Of a DNA stretch of 64,000 bases, positions 39,909 to 50,375 are shown in pieces. The DNA lies in NCBI GenBank assembly GCA_018970085.1, contig JAGWXD010000009.1:1-64000 (forward strand), read 5' to 3'. A model generated the notes under the pieces. It worked only from the letters and a program-made list of their open reading frames with translations, was not told where the DNA came from and searched no databases. Source of the DNA: Cyanobacteria bacterium REEB459 (lineage in GTDB: Bacteria > Cyanobacteriota > Cyanobacteriia > Phormidesmidales > Phormidesmidaceae). A program made the position numbers and the translations under genes. Numbering within the stretch: the first letter of the stretch is position 1; every line of letters begins with the position of its first letter.

Positions 39909-40457
39909 ATGCACCCCCAGCCCCTACCCAGGCCGATTAACTGCGGTATCGGCACCATTAGTGACAGCCGGACCGTCGCCACCGATGTTAGTGGCCAGTT
40001 AATTCAGACCCTGCTCCAAAAAATGGGGCACCAGGTCAAAGAGTACTGCATTTTGCCCGATTGCCCGCTGCAAATTACGGCCCTTTGCCAATCCTGGGCA
40101 GAGGATGAGTACATTGATGCGATTATTCTGAGCGGCGGTACAGGTATTGCCCCCCGCGATCGCACCTACGAGGCCGTAGCCGGCCTGCTGGAGAAAACCC
40201 TGCCAGGCTTTGGGGAGTTATTTCGCCATCTCAGCTTTCAGCAGGTAGGCTCGCGAGCCCTGGCCTCGCGAGCGATCGCGGGGGTCTATAGGTCAACCCT
40301 GGTGTTTTCTCTACCGGGGTCTAGCCGGGCGGTAGAACTAGCCCTAAAAGCCTTAATCTTGCCAGAACTGCCTCACCTGGTGGGGCTGCTGCAGGGAGCC
40401 GAACCTACTAAAGCCGCAACGGGGCCAGACCTAGGTAACGCAGCCCCTCAGGGGTAA
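39909..40457 (+). CDS. moaB: Molybdenum cofactor biosynthesis protein B
   Basis: A 182-residue MoaB/Mog-family protein. Seen: IGTISDSRTVATDVSGQ near the N-terminus, IDAIILSGGTGIAPRD (SGGTG binding motif), YEAVAGLLEKTLPGFGELFR and VFSLPGSSRAVELAL (PGxxxA loop). It adenylates molybdopterin for metal insertion in Mog-type enzymes; the MoaB type is less clear. The last 50 bases overlap the convergent sfsA. The short distance to psb28 suggests co-transcription. Confidence 0.92.
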   Translation: MHPQPLPRPINCGIGTISDSRTVATDVSGQLIQTLLQKMGHQVKEYCILPDCPLQITALCQSWAEDEYIDAIILSGGTGIAPRDRTYEAVAGLLEKTLPGFGELFRHLSFQQVGSRALASRAIAGVYRSTLVFSLPGSSRAVELALKALILPELPHLVGLLQGAEPTKAATGPDLGNAAPQG

Positions 40458-41160
40458 CCTCAAAACGGCAGGGATAGACGTCTACCCCGGCGGCGATCGC
40501 CCCTCGTAACAGCTGGCCGTAGGTGGGGTCTGCCTCGTCGCCGGGGGCAAACTCGGTGCAGTCACCCCGGTTAATAAAGTACACCATCGCAGCCCTGGCC
40601 CCAGGTATTAGATCGGTCAGTTCCTGTAAATGCTTCTGGCCCCGACTGGTGACCGTATCGGGAAACAATGCCAGGCTTCCCCGGGCCCAGGTTGTATTTT
40701 TAATTTCGACGTAGGTCCAAGGGCTATCCTCCGGGCCGCAGAGGAGAAAATCAATCCGGCTTTTGTTCTCCTTGCCGTAGGGTACTTCCGCTTGAATTGT
40801 GGTGTAATTCCCTAACTCAGGAATCAACCGGGCCTCCAGCAGCGATCGCATCACCCGATTAGGTAAGGCGGTATTGGCCCCGATCCAGGTAGGCCCGGTG
40901 CCATTTACAGCCGCCAGTTCCCAGGTGTAAGAGAGTTTGCGCTTAGGGCTAGGGTTATGGGAAACCTGAACCCGTCCCCCAATCTGACAGACGCCGGTCA
41001 TGGGGCCGGTATTAGGACAGTGGGCGGTAATCAGTTCACCCGTATCCAATTCAATGTCTGCAAAGAAACGCTTATAGCGCTTCACCAGGGTACCGGGGTA
41101 AAGGGGCGGCAAGGGATAGAACCAATCGCTGGGCATAGGCGGCAAACACAAAGGGGCCAC
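40408..41160 (-). CDS. sfsA: SfsA family DNA/RNA nuclease
   Basis: A 250-residue SfsA-family protein. Seen: LVKRYKRFFADIELDTGE (OB-fold start), AHCPNTGPMTGV, LSYTWELAAVNG, VPYGKENKSRIDFLLCG and TYVEIKNTTWA (nuclease core E-x-K), then TSRGQKHLQEL and MVYFINRGDC. The E-x-K and D residues of a PD-(D/E)xK-like fold are present. In E. coli SfsA affects sugar metabolism genes; the cyanobacterial role is not known. It is convergent with moaB and overlaps it by 50 bases. The start could be the internal ATG at MPSDWFY. Confidence 0.92.
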   Translation of the reverse strand: MAPLCLPPMPSDWFYPLPPLYPGTLVKRYKRFFADIELDTGELITAHCPNTGPMTGVCQIGGRVQVSHNPSPKRKLSYTWELAAVNGTGPTWIGANTALPNRVMRSLLEARLIPELGNYTTIQAEVPYGKENKSRIDFLLCGPEDSPWTYVEIKNTTWARGSLALFPDTVTSRGQKHLQELTDLIPGARAAMVYFINRGDCTEFAPGDEADPTYGQLLRGAIAAGVDVYPCRFEVTPEGLRYLGLAPLRL

Positions 41161-41238
41161 CGTCTACCCTAGCAGGCTATGCCTCTGATCTATCCAGCGT
41201 GTTACCATAACCTGGCGTACCTAGGGAGGCCTGCGATC

Positions 41239-42078
41239 ATGACTACGGTGCCAGCAGAGGGCTCTGGCCCCAGCGCCTCAGGTGAGCTTCGAGGCAACCC
41301 CCTAACCGTTGCGCGGGTCCTGCTCTCTGTCTACTACGCCTATATGATGGAGTACCGAGCCGAATTGGTGCTCTGGGTGCTGTCGGGCACCTTTCCCTTA
41401 ATTTTTATGGGGTTGTGGGCCCAGGCTGCCCAGAGCGGTCAGTTTAGCCTTGCCCCCCGGGAGTTGATCCAGTACTTTCTGGCGGTTTTTATTGTGCGCC
41501 AGTTCACCGTGGTTTGGGTGATTTGGGAATTTGAGCGGGAACTGGTAGAAGGCAAACTGTCCCCCTACCTCTTACAACCCCTTGACCCGGTATGGCGACA
41601 TTTCTTCAGCCACCTGGCAGAACGCTTCGCCCGCATGCCCTTTGCCTTGATCCTGGTGGTGGCCTTTTTGGGGCTCTATCCCAAGGCCGCCTGGCTACCC
41701 AGCGGGGGCAATTTGGTCCTGGCGGTTCTGGCGATCGCCCTGACCTTTTGTCTACGGTTTGTGATTCAGTACACCTTTGCCATGGTAGCCTTCTGGACAG
41801 AGCGGGCCAACGCCCTAGAGCAATTCTGGTTTCTGTTTTATATGTTTCTTTCCGGCATGGCGGCTCCCCTCAGCCTCTTTCCCGAGCCGGTAAGGGCAGT
41901 GGTTCTATGGACTCCCTTTCCCTACTTAATCTATTTTCCTGCCAGCTTACTGGTTAACCGGGCCGACCACGTCTTCCAGGGATTTGTGGCGATCGGGGCA
42001 TGGAGCCTGGTATTTTTGCTGCTAAATCGGTGGCTATGGCGGCGAGGCTTAACCCAATATTCTGGGATGGGAGCTTAA
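41239..42078 (+). CDS. ABC-2 type permease subunit (first of a pair)
   Basis: A 279-residue membrane protein with six hydrophobic segments. Typical blocks are YAYMMEYRAELVLWVLSGTFPLIFM (first helix region YRAELVLWVLSGTFPLIFM), FIVRQFTVVWVIWEFERELVEG and LSPYLLQPLDPVWRHF, which match the two-subunit ABC-2 permeases of the DUF990 type. I chose the ATG at 41239 for its GGGAGG site; an ATG 60 bases upstream is in phase. The TAA overlaps the ATG of the second permease (TAATG), a sign of coupling. The substrate is unknown. Confidence 0.82.
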   Translation: MTTVPAEGSGPSASGELRGNPLTVARVLLSVYYAYMMEYRAELVLWVLSGTFPLIFMGLWAQAAQSGQFSLAPRELIQYFLAVFIVRQFTVVWVIWEFERELVEGKLSPYLLQPLDPVWRHFFSHLAERFARMPFALILVVAFLGLYPKAAWLPSGGNLVLAVLAIALTFCLRFVIQYTFAMVAFWTERANALEQFWFLFYMFLSGMAAPLSLFPEPVRAVVLWTPFPYLIYFPASLLVNRADHVFQGFVAIGAWSLVFLLLNRWLWRRGLTQYSGMGA

Positions 42079-42860
42079 TGATACGGTATCTGCGGGTGCT
42101 GGCCCTATTCTGGGGGTCAGCTGTGGCAGCGGAATTAGAGTATCGCATCAACTTTGTAATTGCCACCTTGACCAGTTTAGGAGGGCTATGTGGCAGTATT
42201 TTTGGGCTATTTTTGTTCTACCGCACTGGCTATCAGTTTCAGGGATGGACCTGGTTAGACGCCCTGCTAGTGCTGGGAATTTTTACCCTGTTACAGGGCT
42301 TCTCGGCGACTATTTTAATCCCCAACCTGAATAAAATTGTTACCCAGGTCCAACAGGGTACCCTGGACTTTGTCTTGCTTAAACCTATTAGTTCCCAATT
42401 CTGGCTATCGGTGCGGGAGCTTTCACCCTGGGGAGTCCCCGATCTGGCCTTTGGCCTGATCATGATTGTCTACACCGGGCAACGCCTGGGTCTGGGCTGG
42501 CAAGCCTATTGTTTAGGGTTCTTACCTATGATCGCTGGGGCTCTAAGCCTCTATAGCCTCTGGTTTATGTTGGGGGCGACCAGCATCTGGTTTGTCAAAG
42601 TCTATAACGTCACTGAGGTGTTGCGCGGATTATTGGAAGCCGGACGCTTCCCCATTGCCGCCTATCCAGTGGCCTACCGGATTTTCTTCACCTTTGTCAT
42701 TCCTGTGGCTTTTCTGACCACGGTGCCGGCCCAGGCCATGCTGAACACAGGCGGTCCTGGGTGGTGGTTGGCCTCCCTACTGCTGGCAGTGATTCTACTG
42801 GGGCTGGCCAATCGTTTCTGGCGGTTTGCCCTGAGTTTTTACACCAGTGCTTCTAGCTAG
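42078..42860 (+). CDS. ABC-2 type permease subunit (second of a pair)
   Basis: A 260-residue membrane protein with six hydrophobic segments starting with [20 protein letters not shown] and [14 protein letters not shown]. The cytoplasmic loop [20 protein letters not shown] is shared with this ABC-2 permease type. Its ATG overlaps the stop of the first permease. No ATP-binding subunit is next to the pair, so it must be encoded elsewhere. The stop TAG overlaps the stop of the convergent P-ATPase. Confidence 0.82.
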   Translation: MIRYLRVLALFWGSAVAAELEYRINFVIATLTSLGGLCGSIFGLFLFYRTGYQFQGWTWLDALLVLGIFTLLQGFSATILIPNLNKIVTQVQQGTLDFVLLKPISSQFWLSVRELSPWGVPDLAFGLIMIVYTGQRLGLGWQAYCLGFLPMIAGALSLYSLWFMLGATSIWFVKVYNVTEVLRGLLEAGRFPIAAYPVAYRIFFTFVIPVAFLTTVPAQAMLNTGGPGWWLASLLLAVILLGLANRFWRFALSFYTSASS

Positions 42861-45151
42861 CTCGACAACTTCAGGTACCTCAAGCGCAGGGCATTGCCCA
42901 CCACAGACAGCGAACTTAAGGCCATGGCTGCACCAGCCACCACCGGACTGAGCAGTAACCCCCAAAATGGATAGAGAATACCGGCGGCAACAGGAATAGC
43001 AATCAGGTTGTAGATAAAGGCAAAGAAAAGGTTCTGGCGAATATTGGTGAGGGTGGCTCGACTTAAGGCGATCGCCGTTACCAGGCCCCCTAGATCCCCC
43101 GAAACCAGAGTAATATCGCTGGCCGCCATGGCGATGTCAGTACCGGTGCCAATGGCAATGCCGACATCAGCCTGAGCCAGGGCAGGGGCGTCGTTAATGC
43201 CATCCCCCACCATCCCCACGATCTGGCCCTGCTGTTGTAGATCGAGAATGGCAGCGGCCTTGCGATCGGCAGACACCCCGGCTAGCACTTGCTTTATCCC
43301 AACCTGATTGGCAATGGCGCGGGCGGTTTGGGGGTTATCGCCCGTGAGCATGACCACCTCTAGACCCAACCGGCGTAGGTGGTGAATGGCCGCCGCCGCT
43401 GAAGGCTTAAGAGCATCGGCAATGGCGAAAACAGCCGCCACCTGACCATTTACCGCCATCCAGACAATAGTTTTGGCCTCTGCCTGCCAGGCTCGGCCAC
43501 TAGACAACAGATAAGATGGATCCATATCTTGATTAATCAGCCCCTGGGCCGTGCCCAAATACACCAGGACACCGTTCACCTGTCCGCTTACCCCCTCTCC
43601 GACCAGAGCCCGAAAGTTTTGTACTGGCCCTGCTTCTGCCGCCCTTGGGGCCAGGCCCTGGCTGCGAGCATAGGCCACGATCGCCTCCCCCACCGGGTGT
43701 TCGGAGTATTGTTCCAGGGTCGCCGCCAGTTCTAACAGGCCTAATTCCCCTCCCCATTGGCGACTGGCGGTGGCCGAGGTGCGATAGTCGGTCACCCGCG
43801 GTTTGCCCTGGGTCAGGGTACCGGTTTTATCCAATACCAGGGTTTGAATTTTATGGACCCGTTCCAGGCTGGCGGCATCTTTAATTAAAATCCCCTGTCT
43901 GGCTCCCCGGCCAGTCCCTACCATAATCGAGGTGGGGGTAGCCAGACCCAGGGCGCAGGGACAGGCAATAATTAAAACGCTGATGGTAGTAAACAGCGAT
44001 AGCACCAGATTGTGGGTTGTCATCCACCACAGCACCCAGGTGATCAGGGCAATAGCCATGACTGCGGGTACAAACCAGGCAATGACGCGATCGGCCAGGC
44101 CTTGAATGGGCGCTCGAGAGTCTTGAGCCTGACGGACTAAACGCACAATCTGGGCCAGCACCGTATCCTGACCCACCCGTTCGGCTCGACAGGTTAACTG
44201 GCCCGTATGGTTAAGGGTCGCACCGATCACCCCATCCCCCGGATGCTTGGTGACGGGAAAAGCTTCGCCGCTAATCATAGATTCATCAACGGTTGACTGA
44301 CCCGCCAGGACTACCCCATCAACGGGAATTTTTTCCCCTGGCCGCACCACAACCGTATCGCCGACCTGCACTGCGTTCAGAGGTAGGTCCAGGGTTTCGC
44401 CCTGGCGCACAACCCGGGCCGTCTTTACCTGTAGATCCATGAGCTGCCTGAGGGCCAGGGAGGTCTGCCTCCGGGCCTGACTTTCCAGATAGCGGCCTAG
44501 GAGTACCAGGGTAATCACCACTGCTGCGACTTCGTAGTAAACCTCCGCGTCTAGACCCTGGCCTCTAATTACCCCGGGGGCAAGGGTAATCACCAAAGAG
44601 TACAAGAAGGCAGAACCGGTTCCCAAAGCCACCAGACTATTCATATCAGCTCGCCGGTGCCGCAGACCCCGCCAAGCCCCGGTGAAAAAGCCCTGACCGC
44701 ACCAGACCATAACTGGCAGGGTGAGGAATAGCTGAATCCAGGCATGGGTGAGTAAATTGGGCACCCAGGCCAGCGATCGCCCCATCATCATGGGGGCATG
44801 GCCCAGGGTCAGCAAGGCGCTGCAGACCAGACCCACGATCACCCGCCGGCGCAATTGGTGTTGCTGCCGCCGCCGCTGGTCATCTTCTTGATCTAGCTGT
44901 TGAGCCAGGGACAGACTGTCATCTAAAGGTATAGCGCCATAGCCCGCCGCCGCCACCGCCTGCTGCAGGGCAGATAGATCGCTCCTGCGATCATCGTAAT
45001 CAACCCGGGCCCGATCGCTCGCTAGGTTCACCTGGCAATTCCTAACCCCGGGCACCTGCCGTAGCGATCGCTCCACCGCCACCGCACAGGCTGCACAGCT
45101 CATGCCGGTAATCTGAAACTCCTGGGTCTTCATCGACACGTTCTCCCCCAA
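42857..45151 (-). CDS. Heavy-metal translocating P1B-type ATPase (copper type)
   Basis: A 764-residue pump. One N-terminal HMA domain has GMSCAAC (Cys19, Cys22). Membrane segments follow, then the actuator TGE-type block ([12 protein letters not shown]), the metal site in [12 protein letters not shown] (CPC), the phosphorylation motif [20 protein letters not shown] and [23 protein letters not shown] with a single HMA fits Cu(I) pumps such as CtaA/PacS, which supply plastocyanin and cytochrome oxidase in cyanobacteria; which of the two is not clear. The start may be the ATG six codons later (MKTQEF). Confidence 0.92.
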   Translation of the reverse strand: MGENVSMKTQEFQITGMSCAACAVAVERSLRQVPGVRNCQVNLASDRARVDYDDRRSDLSALQQAVAAAGYGAIPLDDSLSLAQQLDQEDDQRRRQQHQLRRRVIVGLVCSALLTLGHAPMMMGRSLAWVPNLLTHAWIQLFLTLPVMVWCGQGFFTGAWRGLRHRRADMNSLVALGTGSAFLYSLVITLAPGVIRGQGLDAEVYYEVAAVVITLVLLGRYLESQARRQTSLALRQLMDLQVKTARVVRQGETLDLPLNAVQVGDTVVVRPGEKIPVDGVVLAGQSTVDESMISGEAFPVTKHPGDGVIGATLNHTGQLTCRAERVGQDTVLAQIVRLVRQAQDSRAPIQGLADRVIAWFVPAVMAIALITWVLWWMTTHNLVLSLFTTISVLIIACPCALGLATPTSIMVGTGRGARQGILIKDAASLERVHKIQTLVLDKTGTLTQGKPRVTDYRTSATASRQWGGELGLLELAATLEQYSEHPVGEAIVAYARSQGLAPRAAEAGPVQNFRALVGEGVSGQVNGVLVYLGTAQGLINQDMDPSYLLSSGRAWQAEAKTIVWMAVNGQVAAVFAIADALKPSAAAAIHHLRRLGLEVVMLTGDNPQTARAIANQVGIKQVLAGVSADRKAAAILDLQQQGQIVGMVGDGINDAPALAQADVGIAIGTGTDIAMAASDITLVSGDLGGLVTAIALSRATLTNIRQNLFFAFIYNLIAIPVAAGILYPFWGLLLSPVVAGAAMALSSLSVVGNALRLRYLKLSS

Positions 45152-45243
45152 TCTGGTTTATAACTCTGGCAAACGACCTGGCCGTTGAGGCAGCCTGGAG
45201 CGATTTACCTATCCCTGGGCTAGTGCTCCTGTTAACTGAAGAG

Positions 45244-46053
45244 TCAACGACAACGCACCTGGGGCTGACGAAAATAATAGATATCTTCCAATACCTTGAC
45301 CCATCCCTGCACCAGGGAGCTTAACAGGCGATCGCCCTTCTCTGCCGTAGCTCCGGTGGGGTCGCCAAATACCCCACTGCTGGAAAGATCACCAGTCACC
45401 CAGGCAAAGGGCAGGGCTCCCTCCATCGATAGGTAACTACCAGGGGGCATGGGCGGAGGAAACTCAGCCCTGGCCCTGGCCATCCGCACCTGGTCCGGCA
45501 TAATCGCCAGCATCAGACTGGTCTCTCCATCTCCAGCGTGGATACCGAACTCTAATTCTTGAGGGGTAAATAACTCCCGGCTACAATTGGGGACCGATCC
45601 TATAAACAGGGGAAACACCATCAGATCAGGATAGATCTGATGCAGATCTCGAGCCACAATGTCGAGCACCTGAGGTTGGCCGCCGTGGGCATTGATCAAC
45701 ACCAGCTTGCGGAACCCCGCCCGATAAAGACTTGTCCCCACTTCATGGAGCATCCTCAGTAAGGTTTCCGCCGATAGGCTAATGGTGCCAGGAAACTGGT
45801 AGTGCTCGTTAGATTTGCCGTAGTACAGGGGAGGTAAACTGTACACCGGCAGAGCCGGATCCAGCTTTGCCAAAGCCTGACCTACCACCGCTGTACAAAT
45901 GGCACTGTCTACCGCCAGGGGCAGATGGGGGCCATGCTGTTCGATCGCTCCTAGGGGTTGAACAATCACCACCTGGTCGCGATCAGCCATGGCTTCGATG
46001 TCTGTCCAGGTCAGGTAGGGAAAATATCGCTCTGGCGGAATGGTGCCGTGCAT
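45244..46053 (-). CDS. Creatininase family protein
   Basis: A 269-residue creatininase/MftE-like amidohydrolase. Motifs are PLGAIEQHGPHLPLAVDS (metal ligands Glu, His, Asp), YGKSNEHYQFPGTISLS, LVLINAHGGQPQVL and HAGDGETSLMLAI. All metal-binding residues are intact. These enzymes hydrolyse creatinine or related cyclic amides, or act in cofactor maturation (formamide hydrolase ArfB, mycofactocin peptidase MftE); the cyanobacterial substrate is unknown. It stands alone between the P-ATPase and the kinase gene. Confidence 0.88.
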   Translation of the reverse strand: MHGTIPPERYFPYLTWTDIEAMADRDQVVIVQPLGAIEQHGPHLPLAVDSAICTAVVGQALAKLDPALPVYSLPPLYYGKSNEHYQFPGTISLSAETLLRMLHEVGTSLYRAGFRKLVLINAHGGQPQVLDIVARDLHQIYPDLMVFPLFIGSVPNCSRELFTPQELEFGIHAGDGETSLMLAIMPDQVRMARARAEFPPPMPPGSYLSMEGALPFAWVTGDLSSSGVFGDPTGATAEKGDRLLSSLVQGWVKVLEDIYYFRQPQVRCR

Positions 46054-46311
46054 AACAGAGATAGCAAGAAAGGGCTACCCCTATCCTAGCCTGAGCCCGG
46101 TTGATGGATTTTTCCTGACATGTTCATGCGGTTTCGGGGGGTGTAGGGGCAACCAATTAATCCGGGAGTGGCTTTAGCCAAAGCCCTGAATAGGCCAGAT
46201 CAATCAAAGCCGGGGTCAGCCTGGCCCACTGGCGGGGATGAGCCATTGCCTAGCCGGTGAAAGGGGTTTTTGCGCTAGTCTTAAACACAGGCTGATTTCG
46301 GAGCGGTTTGT

Positions 46312-47685
46312 GTGATCAATGCTGAGCGAGGAACTGTGGCCGTTATTGCATATTTGATGGGGCTACTAACGGGTGTTTTACTGATGGCATGGCACTGGCG
46401 ACGGCAGAAGCGACGTCTACTGGTCCTCACCCAGACCCATTCCTGGCAGGCTGCCCTGGGACGGCTGCACCAGTTGCTGACAGACCAGCCCCAGCAGCAA
46501 CTGCAATTAGATGACCTGGGCCATAGTCGCGACACCCTGGAACAAATCCTACAGGCGGCGCCCGTGGGCTATCTTCAGGTGGATGACGAGAACCAGTTGA
46601 TCTGGTGTAACCATGAAGCCAGCCGTCTGCTCCGCATTAATCAACCCTTAACTGGCCCCGTGCCCCGGCCTCGCCTGTTACTGGAGGTGGCCCGTTCCTA
46701 CGAGCTTGATGCCCTGATCGATCAAGCCCGGCAGACCCAAACCCCCTGCCGGCAGGAATGGATGCTATACCAGATTTCCCCCGATCCGATGCACCCTAAG
46801 GATGCCCCTACCTATCCGCTGCGGGGCTATGCCCTCCCCCTTAAGCAGGGCCAGGTAGGGGTTTTTCTGGAAAATCGGCAGGAAGCGGCTCTATTAACCC
46901 AACAGCGCGATCGCTGGACTTCTGATGTGGCCCACGAACTCAGAACCCCCCTGACATCAATTCGGCTAGTGGCAGAAACTCTACAGTCGCGGGTTGATCC
47001 GGAACAGAGAAGCTGGCTAGACCGTTTGGTGAATGAAACCATCCGTCTAGGGAACCTGGTAGAAGATCTCTTAAAACTCAGCCGTCTACAAACCGATCAA
47101 TTACAAGGACTCCATCTCACCCTGGTAGACCTGCCCCAATTGATCGAATCTACTTGGCAAAGTTTAGAGCCCCTGGCTGCGGTTAAACATATCCATCTCA
47201 ATTACAGCGGCCCACCGCAGTACCAGGCAAAGCTTGACAAAACTCTGTTTCACCGGGTGCTGCTGAATCTAATCGATAACGCCATTAAGCACAGCCCACC
47301 AGAATCTCTAATCTATGTCCAGCTAGCGACCTCTGCTCCAGGGGGCCCAACCAGGAGCCTGGCCCCAAATGGGTTTACCCTAGACGTAATTGATCAAGGG
47401 TCAGGATTTAATGCCCGAGACCTGCCCTACGTCTTCGATCGCTTTTACCGGGCTGACCCATCCCGCAGCCGTCCCCTTAGCCTGACCACCGGCTCGCCCT
47501 CCATAACCATAGAGGCAGGGGAAGAGATAAACCAGGGCACGGGTTTAGGGCTGGCCATTGTTAGCCAGATCATTGCTGCCCACGGCGGCACCATCAGGGC
47601 GGCAAACCATCCTGACTGGGGAGGAGGAGTCCTTTCTCTGACCATACCATCCATTCATTCCCATAGCCCAGAGTCACAAGCTTAA
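46312..47685 (+). CDS. Membrane-anchored sensor histidine kinase, SphS/PhoR-like
   Basis: A 457-residue kinase. A single N-terminal hydrophobic segment (VAVIAYLMGLLTGVLLMAWH) is followed by a short linker, a PAS-like domain (about 75-170), the H-box TSDVAHELRTPLTSIRLVAE (His about 210), N-box LLNLIDNAIKHS, DQGSGFN (G1), YVFDRFYRAD (F-box) and GTGLGLAIVSQIIAAHGG (G2). One TM, PAS and HATPase match cyanobacterial SphS, the phosphate sensor; no response regulator gene is adjacent. The GTG at 46312 is preceded by GGAGCGG. An acidic insertion of about 25 residues sits between the F-box and G2. Confidence 0.85.
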   Translation: MINAERGTVAVIAYLMGLLTGVLLMAWHWRRQKRRLLVLTQTHSWQAALGRLHQLLTDQPQQQLQLDDLGHSRDTLEQILQAAPVGYLQVDDENQLIWCNHEASRLLRINQPLTGPVPRPRLLLEVARSYELDALIDQARQTQTPCRQEWMLYQISPDPMHPKDAPTYPLRGYALPLKQGQVGVFLENRQEAALLTQQRDRWTSDVAHELRTPLTSIRLVAETLQSRVDPEQRSWLDRLVNETIRLGNLVEDLLKLSRLQTDQLQGLHLTLVDLPQLIESTWQSLEPLAAVKHIHLNYSGPPQYQAKLDKTLFHRVLLNLIDNAIKHSPPESLIYVQLATSAPGGPTRSLAPNGFTLDVIDQGSGFNARDLPYVFDRFYRADPSRSRPLSLTTGSPSITIEAGEEINQGTGLGLAIVSQIIAAHGGTIRAANHPDWGGGVLSLTIPSIHSHSPESQA

Positions 47686-47724
47686 AGATTTGTGATAGGG
47701 TAAACTCAATGGTATTTAAGATCT

Positions 47725-48468
47725 ATGCCCGAAGAGCGGCTACAAAAATTATTAGCCCAGCATGGCTTAGCCTCCCGTAGACAGGCTGAGCAATGGATCC
47801 AATCGGGCCGAGTCACCGTCAACGGTGAGACTGCCCAGCTGGGCCAGAAAGCCAATCTGGATTGGGACCAAGTCGCTGTTGATCGGGTGATTCTGAGCGT
47901 TAGAAACCAGCCCCGCCATCAGTATTTACTGTTTCATAAACCACCGGGTATGGTTTGTACCTGTTTCGATCCCGAGGGTAGACCAACGGTGATCGAAGCT
48001 CTCGGCGATCAGTTTGAGGGCCTTGGCTTGCATCCAGTGGGGCGCCTAGATGTCTATTCTACGGGTGCTTTAATTCTTACCAATGACGGCAACTTCACCT
48101 ACCGCCTCACCCACCCCAAGCATGATGTAGCCAAAACCTACCAGGTAACCCTAGAGCGGCCCCCCACGGAACAAACTCTAGAGCGCTGGCGTCAAGGAGT
48201 TTATCTGGATGACTATTTAACTCGACCTGCTAAAGTAATTAGAGTTAATGGGAACCATGAACAGGACAGGCAGTTATTAATCACCCTTTGGGAAGGTCGT
48301 AATCGTCAAATTCGTCGGGTTGCTGAGCTTCTGGGCCACCGCGTCCTTAGCCTACACCGGCTGGCCATTGGTTCTGTTCACTTGGGGTCTCTAAAAAGGG
48401 GTGCATTTCGCCAGTTATCTCCAGCTGAGATGGGTAACCTATTAGCTGGTAGTACTGACCAGAGTTGA
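47725..48468 (+). CDS. RNA pseudouridine synthase, RsuA/RluB family
   Basis: A 247-residue enzyme with an S4 RNA-binding domain (about 3-60: RLQKLLAQHGLASRRQAE) and the catalytic domain with HKPPGMVCTC, VGRLDVYSTGALILTNDG (catalytic Asp in GRLD) and EGRNRQIRRVAELLGHRV. This combination marks RsuA/RluB/RluE enzymes that modify rRNA. Which site is modified cannot be told. An AGATCT-type stretch precedes the ATG; the ribosome site is weak. Confidence 0.92.
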   Translation: MPEERLQKLLAQHGLASRRQAEQWIQSGRVTVNGETAQLGQKANLDWDQVAVDRVILSVRNQPRHQYLLFHKPPGMVCTCFDPEGRPTVIEALGDQFEGLGLHPVGRLDVYSTGALILTNDGNFTYRLTHPKHDVAKTYQVTLERPPTEQTLERWRQGVYLDDYLTRPAKVIRVNGNHEQDRQLLITLWEGRNRQIRRVAELLGHRVLSLHRLAIGSVHLGSLKRGAFRQLSPAEMGNLLAGSTDQS

Positions 48469-48530
48469 TTAAGACCGAGATTTAGCTAACGTTTTCCCTT
48501 GTGGTTGTCCCTGTAGTCCATGCTTGCAGT

Positions 48531-49310
48531 ATGAGTACAAATTTGTTGGTTGAGTCTAACCCCCTTTATCAAAAACAATTAGTCGAGTTGGGTAGCCTGT
48601 TACGGCAAACTCGAGAGGGTCAAGGTCAGTCCCTAAAGGAGATCGCCACCCAGACCCTGATCCGATCCAGCCTGCTGCAGGCGATTGAGGCGGGTAATCT
48701 TCACCAGTTACCCGAGCCCGTTTATTTACGGGGCTTGATTCGTCGCTATGGAGATGCCCTGGCGCTAGACGGCGAGGTTCTGGCCAGCCAGGTCTTTACC
48801 GCTCCCCAGGTGCAAAAACCCTCCTGGCATCAGTCGGCCAACGCCCAGTTGCGCCCTCTCCATCTCTATTTAACCTATTTCGTCATCCTAATAGCGGCTG
48901 TTAGCGGGTTATCCTACCTGCTCAAGCGCACCGCCCCTGAAATGGCTGTACTCCCTCCCCTCGAACCGCTCCACTCCCCTACGGCGTCATCGGTTTCCCC
49001 TGGCAACCCGGCCAAGCCCTCAGAAGCCAAACCTTTGCCGAGTGTTAAATCTCCCATTCAGGTGGAAATGACCCTGACTTCCCAGTCGTGGCTACGCATC
49101 GTCGCTGACGGCAACACCCAATTTGAGGGCATTTTGCAGCCCGGAGACACCCGCCTTCTCAAGGCCGATAAGAGTTTAACGATTCGAGCCGGAAACGCTG
49201 GAGCTGTTATGGTCAGTCTTAATAACAGCAAAGCCACCGCCCTGGGAAAACCTGGCATGGTCGAGGAAGTCACTTACTCACCGAATAAGCTGATTAGCTG
49301 GCTCTATTAA
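48531..49310 (+). CDS. RodZ-like helix-turn-helix membrane protein (DUF4115)
   Basis: A 259-residue bitopic protein. An N-terminal HTH of the RodZ type (about 15-75: LGSLLRQTREGQGQSLKEIA, IEAGNLHQLPEPVYLRGLIRRYG), one membrane segment (LYLTYFVILIAAVSGLSYLL), a P/S-rich linker and a C-terminal DUF4115-like beta domain (SQSWLRIVADGNTQFEGIL). RodZ links MreB to the cell-wall elongation machinery in rod-shaped bacteria. I chose the ATG at 48531 (MSTNLLV); an earlier in-phase start adds a ten-residue tail. mreB is not nearby. Confidence 0.85.
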   Translation: MSTNLLVESNPLYQKQLVELGSLLRQTREGQGQSLKEIATQTLIRSSLLQAIEAGNLHQLPEPVYLRGLIRRYGDALALDGEVLASQVFTAPQVQKPSWHQSANAQLRPLHLYLTYFVILIAAVSGLSYLLKRTAPEMAVLPPLEPLHSPTASSVSPGNPAKPSEAKPLPSVKSPIQVEMTLTSQSWLRIVADGNTQFEGILQPGDTRLLKADKSLTIRAGNAGAVMVSLNNSKATALGKPGMVEEVTYSPNKLISWLY

Positions 49311-49322
49311 TTGCCGGGTTGG

Positions 49323-50375
49323 TTACTCCTCCAGCCCCAACAACTCCCCTGAGCCAGCTACTACTTGCCCCATCTTATAGGCAGCAATGTGTCGCTGATG
49401 AAGCCAGTGCAGAGCCTGATCTACCTGGTCAGGCCCTACCACCAGAGCAAAGCCAATACCCATATTAAAGGTATGGTACATGTCTCTGGTCGCTATAGCC
49501 CCAACCCGGCTTAGCCAGCCAAAGACCTCCGGCACTGGCCAACTGGCTGGGTCAACTTTAATACTTTGACCAAAGCCCAGGCAACGGGGCAAGTTTTCGG
49601 GCAAGCCGCCACCGGTAATATGGGCCATACCGTGGATGTTCAAACCAGCTTGACGAGCCGCCCGTATCGGTTCGACGTAAATGCAGGTAGGGGTGAGAAA
49701 AATCTCCCCCAGGCTGGCAGCCCCTAAAGGGGCAACCCGATCGCTCCAGCTGTAGCCGCCAGCAGCCAGCCCTGCCGAAGAGCCACCCTCAATGACCCGA
49801 CGGACCAAACTCAACCCATTACTGTGAACCCCGCTGCTGGCTAGACCAATGACCTGGTCACCCAGCTGTACCTGACTACCATCGAGGAGCTCAGCCTTTT
49901 CTACAATGCCGACACAGAAGCCAGCCAGATCGTACTCCCCGTGGCTATAGAAACCAGGCATTTCGGCGGTCTCTCCCCCCAACAGAGCACAGCCTGCCTG
50001 CCGACAGCCACTGGCGATGCCCTCTACCACCTGGGTCAGCACCTCTGGGTCTAGCTTGCCTGTAGCCAGGTAGTCTAAAAAGAATAGAGGCTCGGCCCCA
50101 CTGGTAAGGATATCGTTGACGCACATAGCCACTAGATCAATGCCAATGGTGCTATGAGAGTGGGTAGCCTGAGCAATTTTAAGCTTGGTGCCCACCCCAT
50201 CGGTTCCAGATACCAGAACCGGTTCACGATAGCCGGAGGGGATCTGACAAACCCCGCTAAACCCACCAAAAGCGCCCAGCACCTCAGGTCGGCGAGTACT
50301 TTCCACCATTGACCGAAGGCGTCGAACAAAATCTCGCCCGGCGACCACATCAACTCCAGCCTCGCGATAATCCAT
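49323..50375 (-). CDS. purM: Phosphoribosylformylglycinamidine cyclo-ligase
   Basis: A 350-residue enzyme of purine synthesis that closes the imidazole ring (FGAM to AIR). Start [20 protein letters not shown] is typical. ATP-site blocks [14 protein letters not shown] and [50 protein letters not shown] ([13 protein letters not shown]) and [13 protein letters not shown] are all intact. It is 12 bases from the convergent rodZ-like gene. Two other purine genes (purL, purF) are 5 kb away but not in the same operon. Confidence 0.96.
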   Translation of the reverse strand: MDYREAGVDVVAGRDFVRRLRSMVESTRRPEVLGAFGGFSGVCQIPSGYREPVLVSGTDGVGTKLKIAQATHSHSTIGIDLVAMCVNDILTSGAEPLFFLDYLATGKLDPEVLTQVVEGIASGCRQAGCALLGGETAEMPGFYSHGEYDLAGFCVGIVEKAELLDGSQVQLGDQVIGLASSGVHSNGLSLVRRVIEGGSSAGLAAGGYSWSDRVAPLGAASLGEIFLTPTCIYVEPIRAARQAGLNIHGMAHITGGGLPENLPRCLGFGQSIKVDPASWPVPEVFGWLSRVGAIATRDMYHTFNMGIGFALVVGPDQVDQALHWLHQRHIAAYKMGQVVAGSGELLGLEE

